Assembly (NCBI RefSeq): GCF_000472545.1
Contig: NZ_KI421432.1
Location: 124,001 to 188,000, forward strand
Direction: 5' to 3'
Source: Burkholderia sp. WSM2232
Lineage (GTDB): Bacteria; Pseudomonadota; Gammaproteobacteria; Burkholderiales; Burkholderiaceae
DNA: 64,000 nucleotides
Numbering within the stretch: position 1 is the first letter of the stretch; every line of letters begins with the position of its first letter. The notes beneath the pieces are model-generated. The model was not told the origin of the DNA. It ran no database searches and saw only the letters and a list, made by a program, of their open reading frames with translations. Both the position numbers and the translations under genes were made by a program. Below, one piece after another: positions 17,142-25,230 of this stretch.

Positions 17142-18056
17142 ATGCGAGCACCCAACCATCTGAACGCGCTGCGCGCTTTCGAGGCCGTCGGCCGGCACCT
17201 GAGCTACGTTGCCGCCGCCGAGGAACTGCACGTGACGCCGGCCGCAATCGGCCAGATGATTCGCGGGCTGGAGGAGACGCTCGACATCGAGCTGTTTCAT
17301 CGCTCGACGTCGGGCGCGTCGCGGCTCGTGCTGACCGACGCCGCGCGCGCGGCCATGCCGGAATTGCAGGCCGGCTTCGAGTTGCTCGCACAGGCCGTCG
17401 AGCGGGTCAAGGCAAGCAAGGCACGCATTACCGTGACGGTTACGGTGCCCCCGGCGCTGGCGGACAAATGGTTTCTGTATCGCGTGGAGCGGTTTCAGCG
17501 CAAGTATCCGCGCTACGATCTGCGTATCGACCTGTCGTTGAGACTTGTCGACTTCACCGCCGATAGAGTCGATGCCGGCATTCGTTACGGGACCGGCCAC
17601 TGGCCCGATCTGGCTGCGACCTTTCTGATGCGCGACGAGTTCTTCCCCGTTTGCAGCCCCGCGCTGCTCGAGGGCGAGCATCCGCTCAGGACACCGGCGG
17701 ACCTGAACCACCATCCGCTGATCCACGACATTTCGATGCGCGCCGCACCGGCGTTTCCCACCTGGCGCTCATGGGTGCAGAAGACGGGCAACGCGGGCGT
17801 GGTCAATTGCGACCGGGGCTTGCAGATCAACGACTCGGCCGCGGCGATTCACACGGCGATCTCGGGCAACGGAGTGGCGCTCGGCAGAACCTGTCTTGTC
17901 GAGCGCGACATTGCGGAAGGCCGGCTGGTGCGGCCGTTCCCGCAAGCGCAGAGCTGCGACCTCGCCTATTACGTGGTGCATAGAAAAGACAACGGCAGCG
18001 AGCCCGCGGTGGTGGCCTTCAAGGAGTGGCTTCTTGCCGAAGCCAACGCCAGATGA
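17142..18056 (+). CDS. LysR family transcriptional regulator (GcvA-like)
   Basis: The 304-residue protein has an N-terminal LysR helix-turn-helix (NALRAFEAVGRHLSYVAAAE, then HVTPAAIGQMIRGLEETLDI) and a C-terminal periplasmic-binding-like effector domain with a GcvA-like pattern (VDAGIRYGTGHWPDL, NDSAAAIHTAISGNGVALGR). The ATG at 17142 gives the usual family N-terminus (MRAPNHLNALRAFE); an in-frame ATG at 17103 is possible. It follows the redoxin gene by 85 bp on the same strand and converges on the tautomerase gene. Its target could be the dipZ/redoxin pair or the SDR operon. The effector is unknown. Confidence 0.87.
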   Translation: MRAPNHLNALRAFEAVGRHLSYVAAAEELHVTPAAIGQMIRGLEETLDIELFHRSTSGASRLVLTDAARAAMPELQAGFELLAQAVERVKASKARITVTVTVPPALADKWFLYRVERFQRKYPRYDLRIDLSLRLVDFTADRVDAGIRYGTGHWPDLAATFLMRDEFFPVCSPALLEGEHPLRTPADLNHHPLIHDISMRAAPAFPTWRSWVQKTGNAGVVNCDRGLQINDSAAAIHTAISGNGVALGRTCLVERDIAEGRLVRPFPQAQSCDLAYYVVHRKDNGSEPAVVAFKEWLLAEANAR

Positions 18057-18130
18057 TCGCCCCCGCGTGGGCTGCGCGCGCAGCGCGCTGCGCATGGCAG
18101 GCGTCGGCGCGCCACGCGGGTATTCACTGC

Positions 18131-18385
18131 CTATGCGCTATTCGTGCCGCCAGTCCTCTTTAGCGCCAGTTGCTTGCGGTATGCCTCGACCGGCAAGCCG
18201 CCCCAGCCCCAGTTCTCCATGTCGACTTCCTCGATCACGACGAAGGTGGCTTCCAGCGGCTTGTTCAGCACGTCCAGCAACAGGTGACTGACGCCGCTTA
18301 TCAAGCGCGCTTTTTCCTCGGCGGTGACCGCGTTTGCGCCGGGCGTGTTTCCCTCGCGCGTGACCTGAATCGTGACGATAGGCAT
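18131..18385 (-). CDS. 4-oxalocrotonate tautomerase family protein
   Basis: This 84-residue protein belongs to the tautomerase superfamily. Once Met is removed, the N-terminal Pro (MPIVTIQVTREG) is the catalytic base. The family core continues with AEEKARLISGVSHLLLDVLN and the VVIEEVDMENWGWGG segment, typical of the 4-OT-like branch with a longer C-terminus. It is the second gene of a two-gene operon with the SDR at 18445-19155 (59-bp gap). It may isomerise an enol or unsaturated acid; the substrate is unknown. Confidence 0.88.
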   Translation of the reverse strand: MPIVTIQVTREGNTPGANAVTAEEKARLISGVSHLLLDVLNKPLEATFVVIEEVDMENWGWGGLPVEAYRKQLALKRTGGTNSA

Positions 18386-18444
18386 GTCGTTCTCCGTGGC
18401 AAAGGCGGGCGCCGCGAACCGGCGCCCTGTTCGTTGTCGATGCT

Positions 18445-19155
18445 TCAGTGGCCGGCGCTCTGGCCGCCGTCGACGTGCAGGATCTCCCCTGTCACGAACG
18501 GCGCGGCGTCCAGATACAGCACCGCCTGCACGATGTCGCCCATTTCGCCCATACGTCCCACCGGATGCAGCGCGCCCAGCGCCGCGTGCGTTTCGACCGG
18601 GTGCATAGGCGACTTGATGACGCCAGGCGATACCGCGTTCGCGCGAATGCCGGCCTTGGCGTACTCGATCGCGATGGACTTGGTGGCCGCATTCAAACCG
18701 CCCTTTGTGAGCGAGGCCAGCACCGAAGGCACGCCGCTGATCGCATGGTCCGTGAGACTGGTTGTGATGGTGACGATATGCCCGCTCGAGCGTTTTTCCA
18801 TTTCGGCAATCGCAAGCTGCGTGATGTGGAAGAAGCCGTCAAGGTTCACGCCTTTCACCAGCGCGTAGTCGTCGGACGTATAGCTCGTGAACGGCTTGGC
18901 GACAAACACGCCTGCATTGTTGACGAGCGTGTCGATGCGGCCGAAGCGCGCCACGCCCTCCGCGATCACGCGGCGCGCGGTGGCCGGATCGGCAATGTCG
19001 CCTGCCACCGTGACGATGTTTTCATCGTCGACCGGAGTAATGCTGCGTGCCGTTGCGACCACGCGGTAACCGCGCTGACGGAACGCCTTGACCAATTCTG
19101 CGCCAATGCCTTGCGAGGCGCCCGTCACCACTGCGACTTTTTCCGACGTATTCAT
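18445..19155 (-). CDS. SDR family oxidoreductase lacking the catalytic Tyr
   Basis: The 236-residue protein has a Rossmann dinucleotide site (VTGASQGIG), the NNAGVF motif and the structural LDGFFHITQLAI helix of classical short-chain dehydrogenases. In the active-site region the Lys is present (LASLTKGGLNAATKS), but the residue four before it is Ala instead of Tyr, so the usual YxxxK is absent. The start at 19155 follows GGAG; an in-frame ATG at 19176 is less likely. It heads an operon with a tautomerase. It may bind NAD(P)H without classical carbonyl reduction, or use another general acid. Confidence 0.85.
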   Translation of the reverse strand: MNTSEKVAVVTGASQGIGAELVKAFRQRGYRVVATARSITPVDDENIVTVAGDIADPATARRVIAEGVARFGRIDTLVNNAGVFVAKPFTSYTSDDYALVKGVNLDGFFHITQLAIAEMEKRSSGHIVTITTSLTDHAISGVPSVLASLTKGGLNAATKSIAIEYAKAGIRANAVSPGVIKSPMHPVETHAALGALHPVGRMGEMGDIVQAVLYLDAAPFVTGEILHVDGGQSAGH

Positions 19156-19199
19156 GTTGTGCTCCAAAGTTGTCATCAGATTCAGAAAATGAGGGCTGG

Positions 19200-19238
19200 C
19201 TGCAAGACCGGCTGCCGCCTGACGCGGGTGTCTTGCAG
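19200..19238 (-). promoter_or_regulatory. 9-bp inverted repeat upstream of the SDR operon
   Basis: CTGCAAGAC (19200-19208) and GTCTTGCAG (19230-19238) form a perfect inverted repeat with a 21-nt spacer, 45-83 nt upstream of the SDR start. A regulator site is plausible. The rest of 19156-19589 shows no gene and should also carry the YihY promoter. Confidence 0.4.
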
Positions 19239-19589
19239 TGCGCCCTCGGTGACTGAACTATCGGCTTTGCGCGGCCATTGAACAAACGAGAAGATCTGCG
19301 TCGGCGGAAAAGAAAAACTACGGCGGTCGCGGCGGGGGGGAAATCCGAGGGGTTGCGGTTGCCGCTGCCGCTGCGGTTCCGGCGAGGACAAATTCCGGCG
19401 CACGGCAGCAAGCGCAGGCGAGCTACGCCCGGCTGCGGAACACGTGAACAACACGCGTGAGACAGGTGCGGCGTCCAGGCACGGGGCATGCACAGAACAA
19501 TCCAGCGCCGCGGCCCTGCCTGCCGGCCCGGCGGGACCGGCTGCCCGAACCGGCCGCGGCGCATCTTCACGTTCAATGGCGAGGCGGTT

Positions 19590-20528
19590 ATGAACAAGGT
19601 CTCATCGCCCGGACGGGCACCCAGCAAACACGCACGGTTGAGCAACGTTTTCACCGTGGTCGTCAACGCGGGCAAGCGCTTCATGTCGGACCGCTGCCCG
19701 ATGATGGCGGCGAGCGTCGGTTTCTATTCGGCTTTCTCGCTCGCGCCGACGCTCCTGATGGTGCTCGCGGTCGCAGGCTGGTTTTTCGGCGAAGACGCGG
19801 CGCGCGGGCGCCTGTTCGATCAGATGCGGGGCATTCTCGGCAAGGACGCCGCCGAGGCCATGCAGACCATCGTCGAACACGCGCATCGCGCGGACGGCAG
19901 CGGCATTGCCGCCGTGGTGTCGGTCGTGCTGTTGATAATCGGCGCGTCAGCGACCTTCACGTCGCTGAATACCGCGCTCGACGTGGTGCTCGAGGCAGAG
20001 AAAGACGTCAAGAGCAAGAGCAGCATCACGTGGCTCGTGCGTACGCGGCTCGTGTCGGTGAGCATGGTGCTCGGCCTGGGCTTTCTGCTCGTGGTGTCGC
20101 TGGTGCTGGATACCGCAATCACCTACGCAGGCCACGCGATATTCGGCAATTCGCCGCTCGTCATCGTCACTGCGGTGCTGCAAACGGTACTCGGACTGAT
20201 CGTGCTGGGCGCCGCCTTCACGGCCCTGCTCCGCTGGATGTCCGACGCGAAAGTCAGTCTCACGCACGCGGCGATTGGCGGGATGACAGCGGCGGTACTG
20301 TTCTCCGCGGGCCGGCACCTGTTCGGGCTGTACCTCACGCATGCAGGAACGGCCAGTTCGTTCGGCGCCGCAGGCTCGCTCGCCGTGCTGATGATGTGGC
20401 TGTACTTTTCGGCGGCGGTATTCCTGTTCGGCGCCGAAACCACCGCCGAACTCGCGGGCCGCAACGAGGCAAAGGACGAGCACAAAGACCGGCCGTTATC
20501 GGTCGGCGCGGCGCGCTCGCGCGGCTGA
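19590..20528 (+). CDS. YihY/BrkB family inner-membrane protein
   Basis: This 312-residue protein has about six membrane segments in the YihY/virulence factor BrkB pattern: AASVGFYSAFSLAPTLLMVL, AAVVSVVLLIIGASATFTSL, then helices around residues 150-180 and 185-210 and the final SLAVLMMWLYFSAAVFLFGA with GAETTAEL after it. The ATG at 19590 follows GAGGCGG; the longer frame to 19488 has no RBS. Function is poorly defined; the family has been linked to transport and envelope roles. It stands alone on the plus strand and converges with the ABC permease gene. Confidence 0.88.
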   Translation: MNKVSSPGRAPSKHARLSNVFTVVVNAGKRFMSDRCPMMAASVGFYSAFSLAPTLLMVLAVAGWFFGEDAARGRLFDQMRGILGKDAAEAMQTIVEHAHRADGSGIAAVVSVVLLIIGASATFTSLNTALDVVLEAEKDVKSKSSITWLVRTRLVSVSMVLGLGFLLVVSLVLDTAITYAGHAIFGNSPLVIVTAVLQTVLGLIVLGAAFTALLRWMSDAKVSLTHAAIGGMTAAVLFSAGRHLFGLYLTHAGTASSFGAAGSLAVLMMWLYFSAAVFLFGAETTAELAGRNEAKDEHKDRPLSVGAARSRG

Positions 20529-20556
20529 ACGCCAACGCGGTTGAACGTCAGCCCGG

Positions 20557-21453
20557 TTAGTGCTGCACGCCCCAGCGCCGCACTGTGACGCGTTCCAGCG
20601 TATCGAACACCAGATGCTCGATCAGCAGTCCGATGACGATAACCGCCGCCAGCCCCGCGAAAACGCGGTCCGTGTACAGCTCGTTGCGATTCTGGAAAAT
20701 GTACCAGCCCAGCCCGCCGTTGCCGGAACTCGCGCCGAACACCAGTTCCGCCGCGATCAGCGTGCGCCATGCAAATGCCCAGCCTACGCGCAGGCCAGCC
20801 AGTATCGAAGGCAATGCTGCCGGCACCAGGATCAGCAGCACGTGGCGCACTCCCGTCAGGCCGTAGTTGCGCCCCGTCATGCGCAGCGTGGCCGGCACCG
20901 ACTGGAAACCGGAGTAGGTGTTGAGCGCGAGCGGCCACAGCACCGAATGCACGAGCACGAATAGCAGGCTGCCGGTGCCGAGCCCGAACCAGAGCAATGC
21001 AATCGGCAATAGGGCTATGGAAGGCAACGGGTTGAACATCGCGGTCAGCATGGACAGCAGATCGCGGCCCACCCGCGTGGAGACCGCGAGCGACGTCAGC
21101 ACGAACGCGAACGCCGCACCTAGCAGATAGCCGCGCAGCAGTACCGACATCGACACCGCAGTCTTTTGCAGCAATTCGCCGGACCACACGCCTTGCGCAA
21201 AGGCGGTGACGGTTGCCCCGAAGGTGGGCAGCAGCAGGTCGTTATTGACCACGCGGGCGGCGACTTCCCATACGGCGATCAGAACCAGCGCGATCAGCGC
21301 CTTGCGCAGCCAGCTTTGCGCGAAAACGCGCTTGCCGAGCGGCAACGGCGCTTCGAGCACGAGTTCGCCGAGCGGTTCCAGCGGACGCTCGTATTCGTCG
21401 CGAATGGGCGGCAGCAAGGTCGTGGAGTTGGCGGAGGCGGCAGGCGAACTCAT
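20557..21453 (-). CDS. Sulfonate/taurine-type ABC transporter permease
   Basis: This 298-residue inner-membrane protein has six predicted helices and a BPD_transp_1 EAA-like loop (GLTGVRHVLLILVPAALPSI, then GLRVGWAFAWRTLIAAEL), the pattern of the SsuC/TauC family. Its ATG at 21453 overlaps the stop of the ATP-binding gene (ATGA). An N-terminal extension of about 50 residues precedes the first helix. It is the last gene of the likely unit running from the dioxygenase at 24457. The frame continues to 21672, but the overlap and family length support 21453. Confidence 0.88.
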   Translation of the reverse strand: MSSPAASANSTTLLPPIRDEYERPLEPLGELVLEAPLPLGKRVFAQSWLRKALIALVLIAVWEVAARVVNNDLLLPTFGATVTAFAQGVWSGELLQKTAVSMSVLLRGYLLGAAFAFVLTSLAVSTRVGRDLLSMLTAMFNPLPSIALLPIALLWFGLGTGSLLFVLVHSVLWPLALNTYSGFQSVPATLRMTGRNYGLTGVRHVLLILVPAALPSILAGLRVGWAFAWRTLIAAELVFGASSGNGGLGWYIFQNRNELYTDRVFAGLAAVIVIGLLIEHLVFDTLERVTVRRWGVQH

Positions 21454-22298
21454 TGCACGGCCTCCGTTTCCTCGAACAACAGGTTGTGAATGCGCGCCAC
21501 GCTGCGCTGAAAATCGCTGCGTCCAAAACTGTCGTGCGAGTACTGGTGACTGTTGAGCTCCGCACGCACGCGGCCCGGATGCGGCGATAGCAGCAAAATG
21601 CGGTTGCCGACCACCAGCGCTTCTTCGATCGAATGCGTGACAAAGAGCAGCGTGAAATTCACCTCTTCCCACAAACGCAGCAGTTCCTCCTGCATTTTGC
21701 GGCGTGTCAGTGCGTCGAGAGCCGCGAACGGTTCGTCCATCAGCAGCACGCGCGGCTGCATCGCGAGTGCCCGCGCAATCGCCACACGCTGTTTCATGCC
21801 GCCCGACAACGTATGCGGATACGCATTTGCAAACGCGGAGAGACCGACCTTGTCGAGGTAATGCAACGCACGTTCATTCGCTTGCGCACGCCCGAGCTTC
21901 TTTGCGACCCTCAGCGGAAAGGCCACGTTTTGCAGCACGGTCTTCCACGGCGGCAACTGGTCAAACTCCTGGAAAACGACGATGCGGTCGGGGCCCGGGC
22001 CGCGCACGACTTGAGCGTCGAGCGAAATGGTGCCCGACGTGGGCTCGATAAATCCACCCACCGCCTTGAGCAGCGTCGACTTGCCGCAACCCGACGGTCC
22101 GAGCAGCACGAAGCGGTCGCCGCCGTAAACGTCGAAGCTGACATCGTGCGTCGCGCGCACAGTGCGCTCGCGCGTGCGGTATTCGAGGCTGACGTTCTCG
22201 ACCGACAGCAGCTTCTGGCTTGCGGCCGGAGCGTCGTGCAAAGCGCGGCCACCGCGCTTTGCATGTTCGGGAAAGAGTAGCGTGGGATTAGCCACCAT
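21450..22298 (-). CDS. Sulfonate/taurine-type ABC transporter ATP-binding protein
   Basis: The 282-residue ATPase has Walker A (GPSGCGKSTLLKAV), the Q-loop (FQEFDQLPPWKTVL), the signature LSGGMKQRVAIARAL, Walker B (VLLMDEPFAALD) and the H-loop (FVTHSIEEAL), the layout of TauB/SsuB/NrtD-like ATPases. GGGAG precedes the ATG at 22298. It lies 84 bp after the binding-protein gene and overlaps the permease start by 4 bp, completing a three-component importer. Confidence 0.9.
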   Translation of the reverse strand: MVANPTLLFPEHAKRGGRALHDAPAASQKLLSVENVSLEYRTRERTVRATHDVSFDVYGGDRFVLLGPSGCGKSTLLKAVGGFIEPTSGTISLDAQVVRGPGPDRIVVFQEFDQLPPWKTVLQNVAFPLRVAKKLGRAQANERALHYLDKVGLSAFANAYPHTLSGGMKQRVAIARALAMQPRVLLMDEPFAALDALTRRKMQEELLRLWEEVNFTLLFVTHSIEEALVVGNRILLLSPHPGRVRAELNSHQYSHDSFGRSDFQRSVARIHNLLFEETEAVQ

Positions 22299-22382
22299 TG
22301 GATCGCTCCCAGGTTGCGGACTGCGCGGACAGCTCAGCACTGCGCCGCACTGCACTGAAGTAGGAAATGCAGAGCGTCATGC

Positions 22383-23465
22383 TCAACTGCCCTCTGCGGT
22401 TGCGGGGTCGTCGAAGAAATACGCCTTCCATGACTTCGGCTCGTTGCGGATCGCGCCGACGCGGTACATGAACTGCGCCAGACCCAGCGTGTTCTGCGGC
22501 GCAATCTTGAACTGCACCTGCGGATTCGTGATGATCCTCAACAGCAGCGCGCGGTCGATCTTCGACTTGTTCACGCGCAGATAAATGTCCGCGGCGGCTT
22601 CAGGGTTCGCGGCGATAAAGCGCGACGCATCGGCGAGCGCATCGACAAACGCGCGGTACGTCTTCGGATTGTTGTCGCGGAATTTCTCGGTCGCATAGAG
22701 CACCGTTGCGGAACTTGGGCCGCCGAGCACATCGTACGAATTGAGCACGATATGCGCCTTCGGATTGGCCGCGAGTTCCTGATCCTGAAACGGCGGATTG
22801 CCGAAATGGCCGGTAATTTCGGTGCCGCCGGCAATGATCGCCGCTGCGGCATCGGGATGCGGCAGCGCCTGCGTGTATTTGTCGAGGCGGTTGTACTCCT
22901 TGTCGCCCCAACGCTTTGCGGCCGCGTATTGCAGCACGCGCGACTGCACGGACACGTTCACCGCCGGCACCGCGATGCGGTCTTTCGCGCTGAAATCAGC
23001 AATGCTTTTGACGTCCGGATTGTTGCTCACGAGGTAGTACGGCAGATTGCCGAGCGAAGCCACGCCCTTCACGTTCTGCTTGCCATGCGTGCGGTCCCAG
23101 ATTGTCAAAAGCGGGCCCACGCCTGCGCCCGCAATATCCACGGCGCCCGACAGCAAGGCGTCGTTGACGGCTGCGCCGCCCGAGAGCTGCACCCAGTCCA
23201 CCTTGATATCGACGCCCTGTTTGCGGCCTTCCTTTTCGATGAACTGCTGGTCGCGCGCCACGTTCAGGAGCAGATAGACAATGCCGAACTGCTCGGCAAT
23301 CCGGATCTGTCCTTCGGCATGAGCCGGCGCCGCTGCGCTCATACCCGCAGCGCCGACTGAAACGGCCAGCAAGGTGGCGGCAATACGGCGAGTGAGGCGA
23401 CTAACACGACTAACGCGACTGACAAGCGTCGAGCGTGCAGCGGTCGGGTAAATCCTGGCGAACAT
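22383..23465 (-). CDS. Sulfonate/nitrate/taurine-type ABC substrate-binding protein
   Basis: This 360-residue periplasmic binding protein has a signal peptide ending near APAHA, preceded by an Arg-rich stretch containing a triple VSR repeat. The SsuA/TauA/NMT1-like fold shows in QFGIVYLLLNVARDQQFIEK, WVQLSGGAAVNDALLSGAVD and IAGAGVGPLLTIWDRT. RBS CGGAG precedes the ATG at 23465. It follows the dioxygenase gene by 74 bp and precedes the ATPase and permease genes. The ligand is probably an organosulfur anion, inferred from neighbours. Confidence 0.88.
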   Translation of the reverse strand: MFARIYPTAARSTLVSRVSRVSRLTRRIAATLLAVSVGAAGMSAAAPAHAEGQIRIAEQFGIVYLLLNVARDQQFIEKEGRKQGVDIKVDWVQLSGGAAVNDALLSGAVDIAGAGVGPLLTIWDRTHGKQNVKGVASLGNLPYYLVSNNPDVKSIADFSAKDRIAVPAVNVSVQSRVLQYAAAKRWGDKEYNRLDKYTQALPHPDAAAAIIAGGTEITGHFGNPPFQDQELAANPKAHIVLNSYDVLGGPSSATVLYATEKFRDNNPKTYRAFVDALADASRFIAANPEAAADIYLRVNKSKIDRALLLRIITNPQVQFKIAPQNTLGLAQFMYRVGAIRNEPKSWKAYFFDDPATAEGS

Positions 23466-23539
23466 CTAAACTCCGGTCGGCGAGTGGTATTGAGTGTCTG
23501 TCTTGCGTCGAACGGCAACGCACTCATCGTGAGGGACGA

Positions 23540-24457
23540 TCAGAACGGCACGTCGCCTTCAATCGTCGTGCGATAGAGTTTGCGGCGCAGATGGTCGGGC
23601 GTGCCGGCCGCGAGGTGCATCAGCGAGCGGTTGTCCCAGAACACCATGTCGTGTTCGGCCCAGCGGTGCCGGTACACATGCTCGGCCCGCACGCTATGCG
23701 CGAAAATTTCGTTGAGCAGTTGCTTGCTTTCGTCTTCGGGCAGGCCGATCACGCGGGTCGTGAAATGCTCGCTCACGAACAGCGCCTTCCGCCCCGTCTC
23801 CGGATGCGTGCGTACGATCGGATGCTGCACCGGCTTCACTTGCGCAATCTGTTCGGGCGACAGATTCGGCCGCCACGGGCTGCGCTTTTGCAGTTCGGCA
23901 TATTTGGCAAGATAGGTGTGCTCGGCCGTGCGTCCCTCCACCGCGCTGCGCAAATGCGCGGGCAACGTGTCCCATGCGAGGTGCATGTTGGCGAACAACG
24001 TATCGCCGCCTTCAGCCGGCAATTCCTGCGCGTGCAGCAGCGAGCCGAGGCTCGGTTTTTCCTTGTACGAGAGGTCTGAATGCCAGTAGTGACCGGCATC
24101 GCCGAGCCCGATCGGCTTGCCGTTTTCGACGATGTTCGACACCACCAGCACTTCGGGATAGCGGGGCAACTGGAACTGGTGCAGCACGTGTATCTGCAGC
24201 GGACCGAAACGGCGGCTAAAGGCGATCTGCTCGTCCGGTGTAATGCGTTGATCGCGGAACACCAGCACATGATGATCGAGGTGCGCCCGGTGAATGCGCG
24301 CGAAATCCTGCTGATTGAGCGGCTTGCTCAGATCGAGCCCGAGCACTTCGGCGCCGACGGGGCCGTCGAACGGGCGAATTTCAATCGGCTGACTGGCGAT
24401 CGCGCCGCCGGCATGGCGGCTGTCGTGGGCGGCGGTGGAGGCAAAAGCTGTCGTCAC
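23540..24457 (-). CDS. TauD/TfdA family 2-oxoglutarate dioxygenase
   Basis: This 305-residue non-haem Fe(II) enzyme shows the facial triad His126 and Asp128 (AGHYWHSDLS) and His281 (SLMHLAAG), with the 2-oxoglutarate Arg in LRRKLYRTT. TauD-type enzymes hydroxylate a sulfonate so that it releases sulfite; other members act on phenoxyacetates or other substrates. A GTG start at 24457 with AAGAG upstream is used. It sits between a sulfite dehydrogenase pair and an organosulfur-type importer, which favours desulfonation. The exact substrate cannot be told from sequence. Confidence 0.88.
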   Translation of the reverse strand: MTTAFASTAAHDSRHAGGAIASQPIEIRPFDGPVGAEVLGLDLSKPLNQQDFARIHRAHLDHHVLVFRDQRITPDEQIAFSRRFGPLQIHVLHQFQLPRYPEVLVVSNIVENGKPIGLGDAGHYWHSDLSYKEKPSLGSLLHAQELPAEGGDTLFANMHLAWDTLPAHLRSAVEGRTAEHTYLAKYAELQKRSPWRPNLSPEQIAQVKPVQHPIVRTHPETGRKALFVSEHFTTRVIGLPEDESKQLLNEIFAHSVRAEHVYRHRWAEHDMVFWDNRSLMHLAAGTPDHLRRKLYRTTIEGDVPF

Positions 24458-24630
24458 GGGACACTCTTCGTCGTATCTGTTCGCGGGGCGCCGGCTCGGC
24501 GCAGTCAGACGAATGTACCGGCGTGCAGGCGCGAGGACAACGAAGCAAATGCGATACGGTTATCTGCTGGAGTGATAAACCCGATGTTGCGGCGTGCAAC
24601 GGTCCGCGCAAACGGCGTTGCGCTCGCGGC

Positions 24631-25230
24631 TCAAAGGCGGCCTGGACGCGGATCGGGCACGAAGCCGTCGCGATTGGGCATCGTCACGCGCGGCAGCGAA
24701 GCCGCGTCGAGTCGCGCATCGGCAGGCACGATGCCGTTCTGATTCAGCAGGAAGGCACTCACCGCATACACTTCGTCAGCGGAAAGCGATTCGGGCGCGT
24801 TGTACGGCATCGCGCGGCGTATGTAGTCGAAGAGCGTCGTTGCATACGGCCAATAGCTGCCCACCGTGCGCTTTGGCTTCGCGCTCGACAACGTGCCCTT
24901 GCCACCTACGAGTGCATCGCCGAGGCCGCCTTCGCCGTGTGCGCCGTGGCACGCCGCACATTTCGCGGCGAACACCCGTGCGCCTGTGGCGACGTCGCCG
25001 CTGCCTGGCGGCAGGCCGTGGCCGTCCGGCGCCACGTCGATGTTCCAGGGCGCAATGTCTGCTTCCGTGAGCGGGGTACCAACGCCGTGCGCCAAGCCGG
25101 CATTGCGCGCATCGGGCCTGTTATCGCGCTGGCCAAGCGAGCAGCCCGCGAGCGCGATCAGAGCAACGACAGCAACCCGCGCAGCCGGCATGATCCGCAG
25201 CGGATTCCGTAGCGAACGACGCTCACGCAT
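24631..25230 (-). CDS. Lipid-anchored cytochrome c (SorB/SoxD-like)
   Basis: This 199-residue protein has a lipoprotein signal (VVALIALAGC), one haem site CAACH in FAAKCAACHGAHGEGG, and an axial Met in RRAMPYNAPESL. It overlaps the end of the molybdopterin gene by 8 bp and should accept electrons from it. The ATG at 25230 is preferred since the longer frame reads back into the upstream gene. The likely role is to carry electrons from sulfite to the respiratory chain. Confidence 0.85.
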   Translation of the reverse strand: MRERRSLRNPLRIMPAARVAVVALIALAGCSLGQRDNRPDARNAGLAHGVGTPLTEADIAPWNIDVAPDGHGLPPGSGDVATGARVFAAKCAACHGAHGEGGLGDALVGGKGTLSSAKPKRTVGSYWPYATTLFDYIRRAMPYNAPESLSADEVYAVSAFLLNQNGIVPADARLDAASLPRVTMPNRDGFVPDPRPGRL

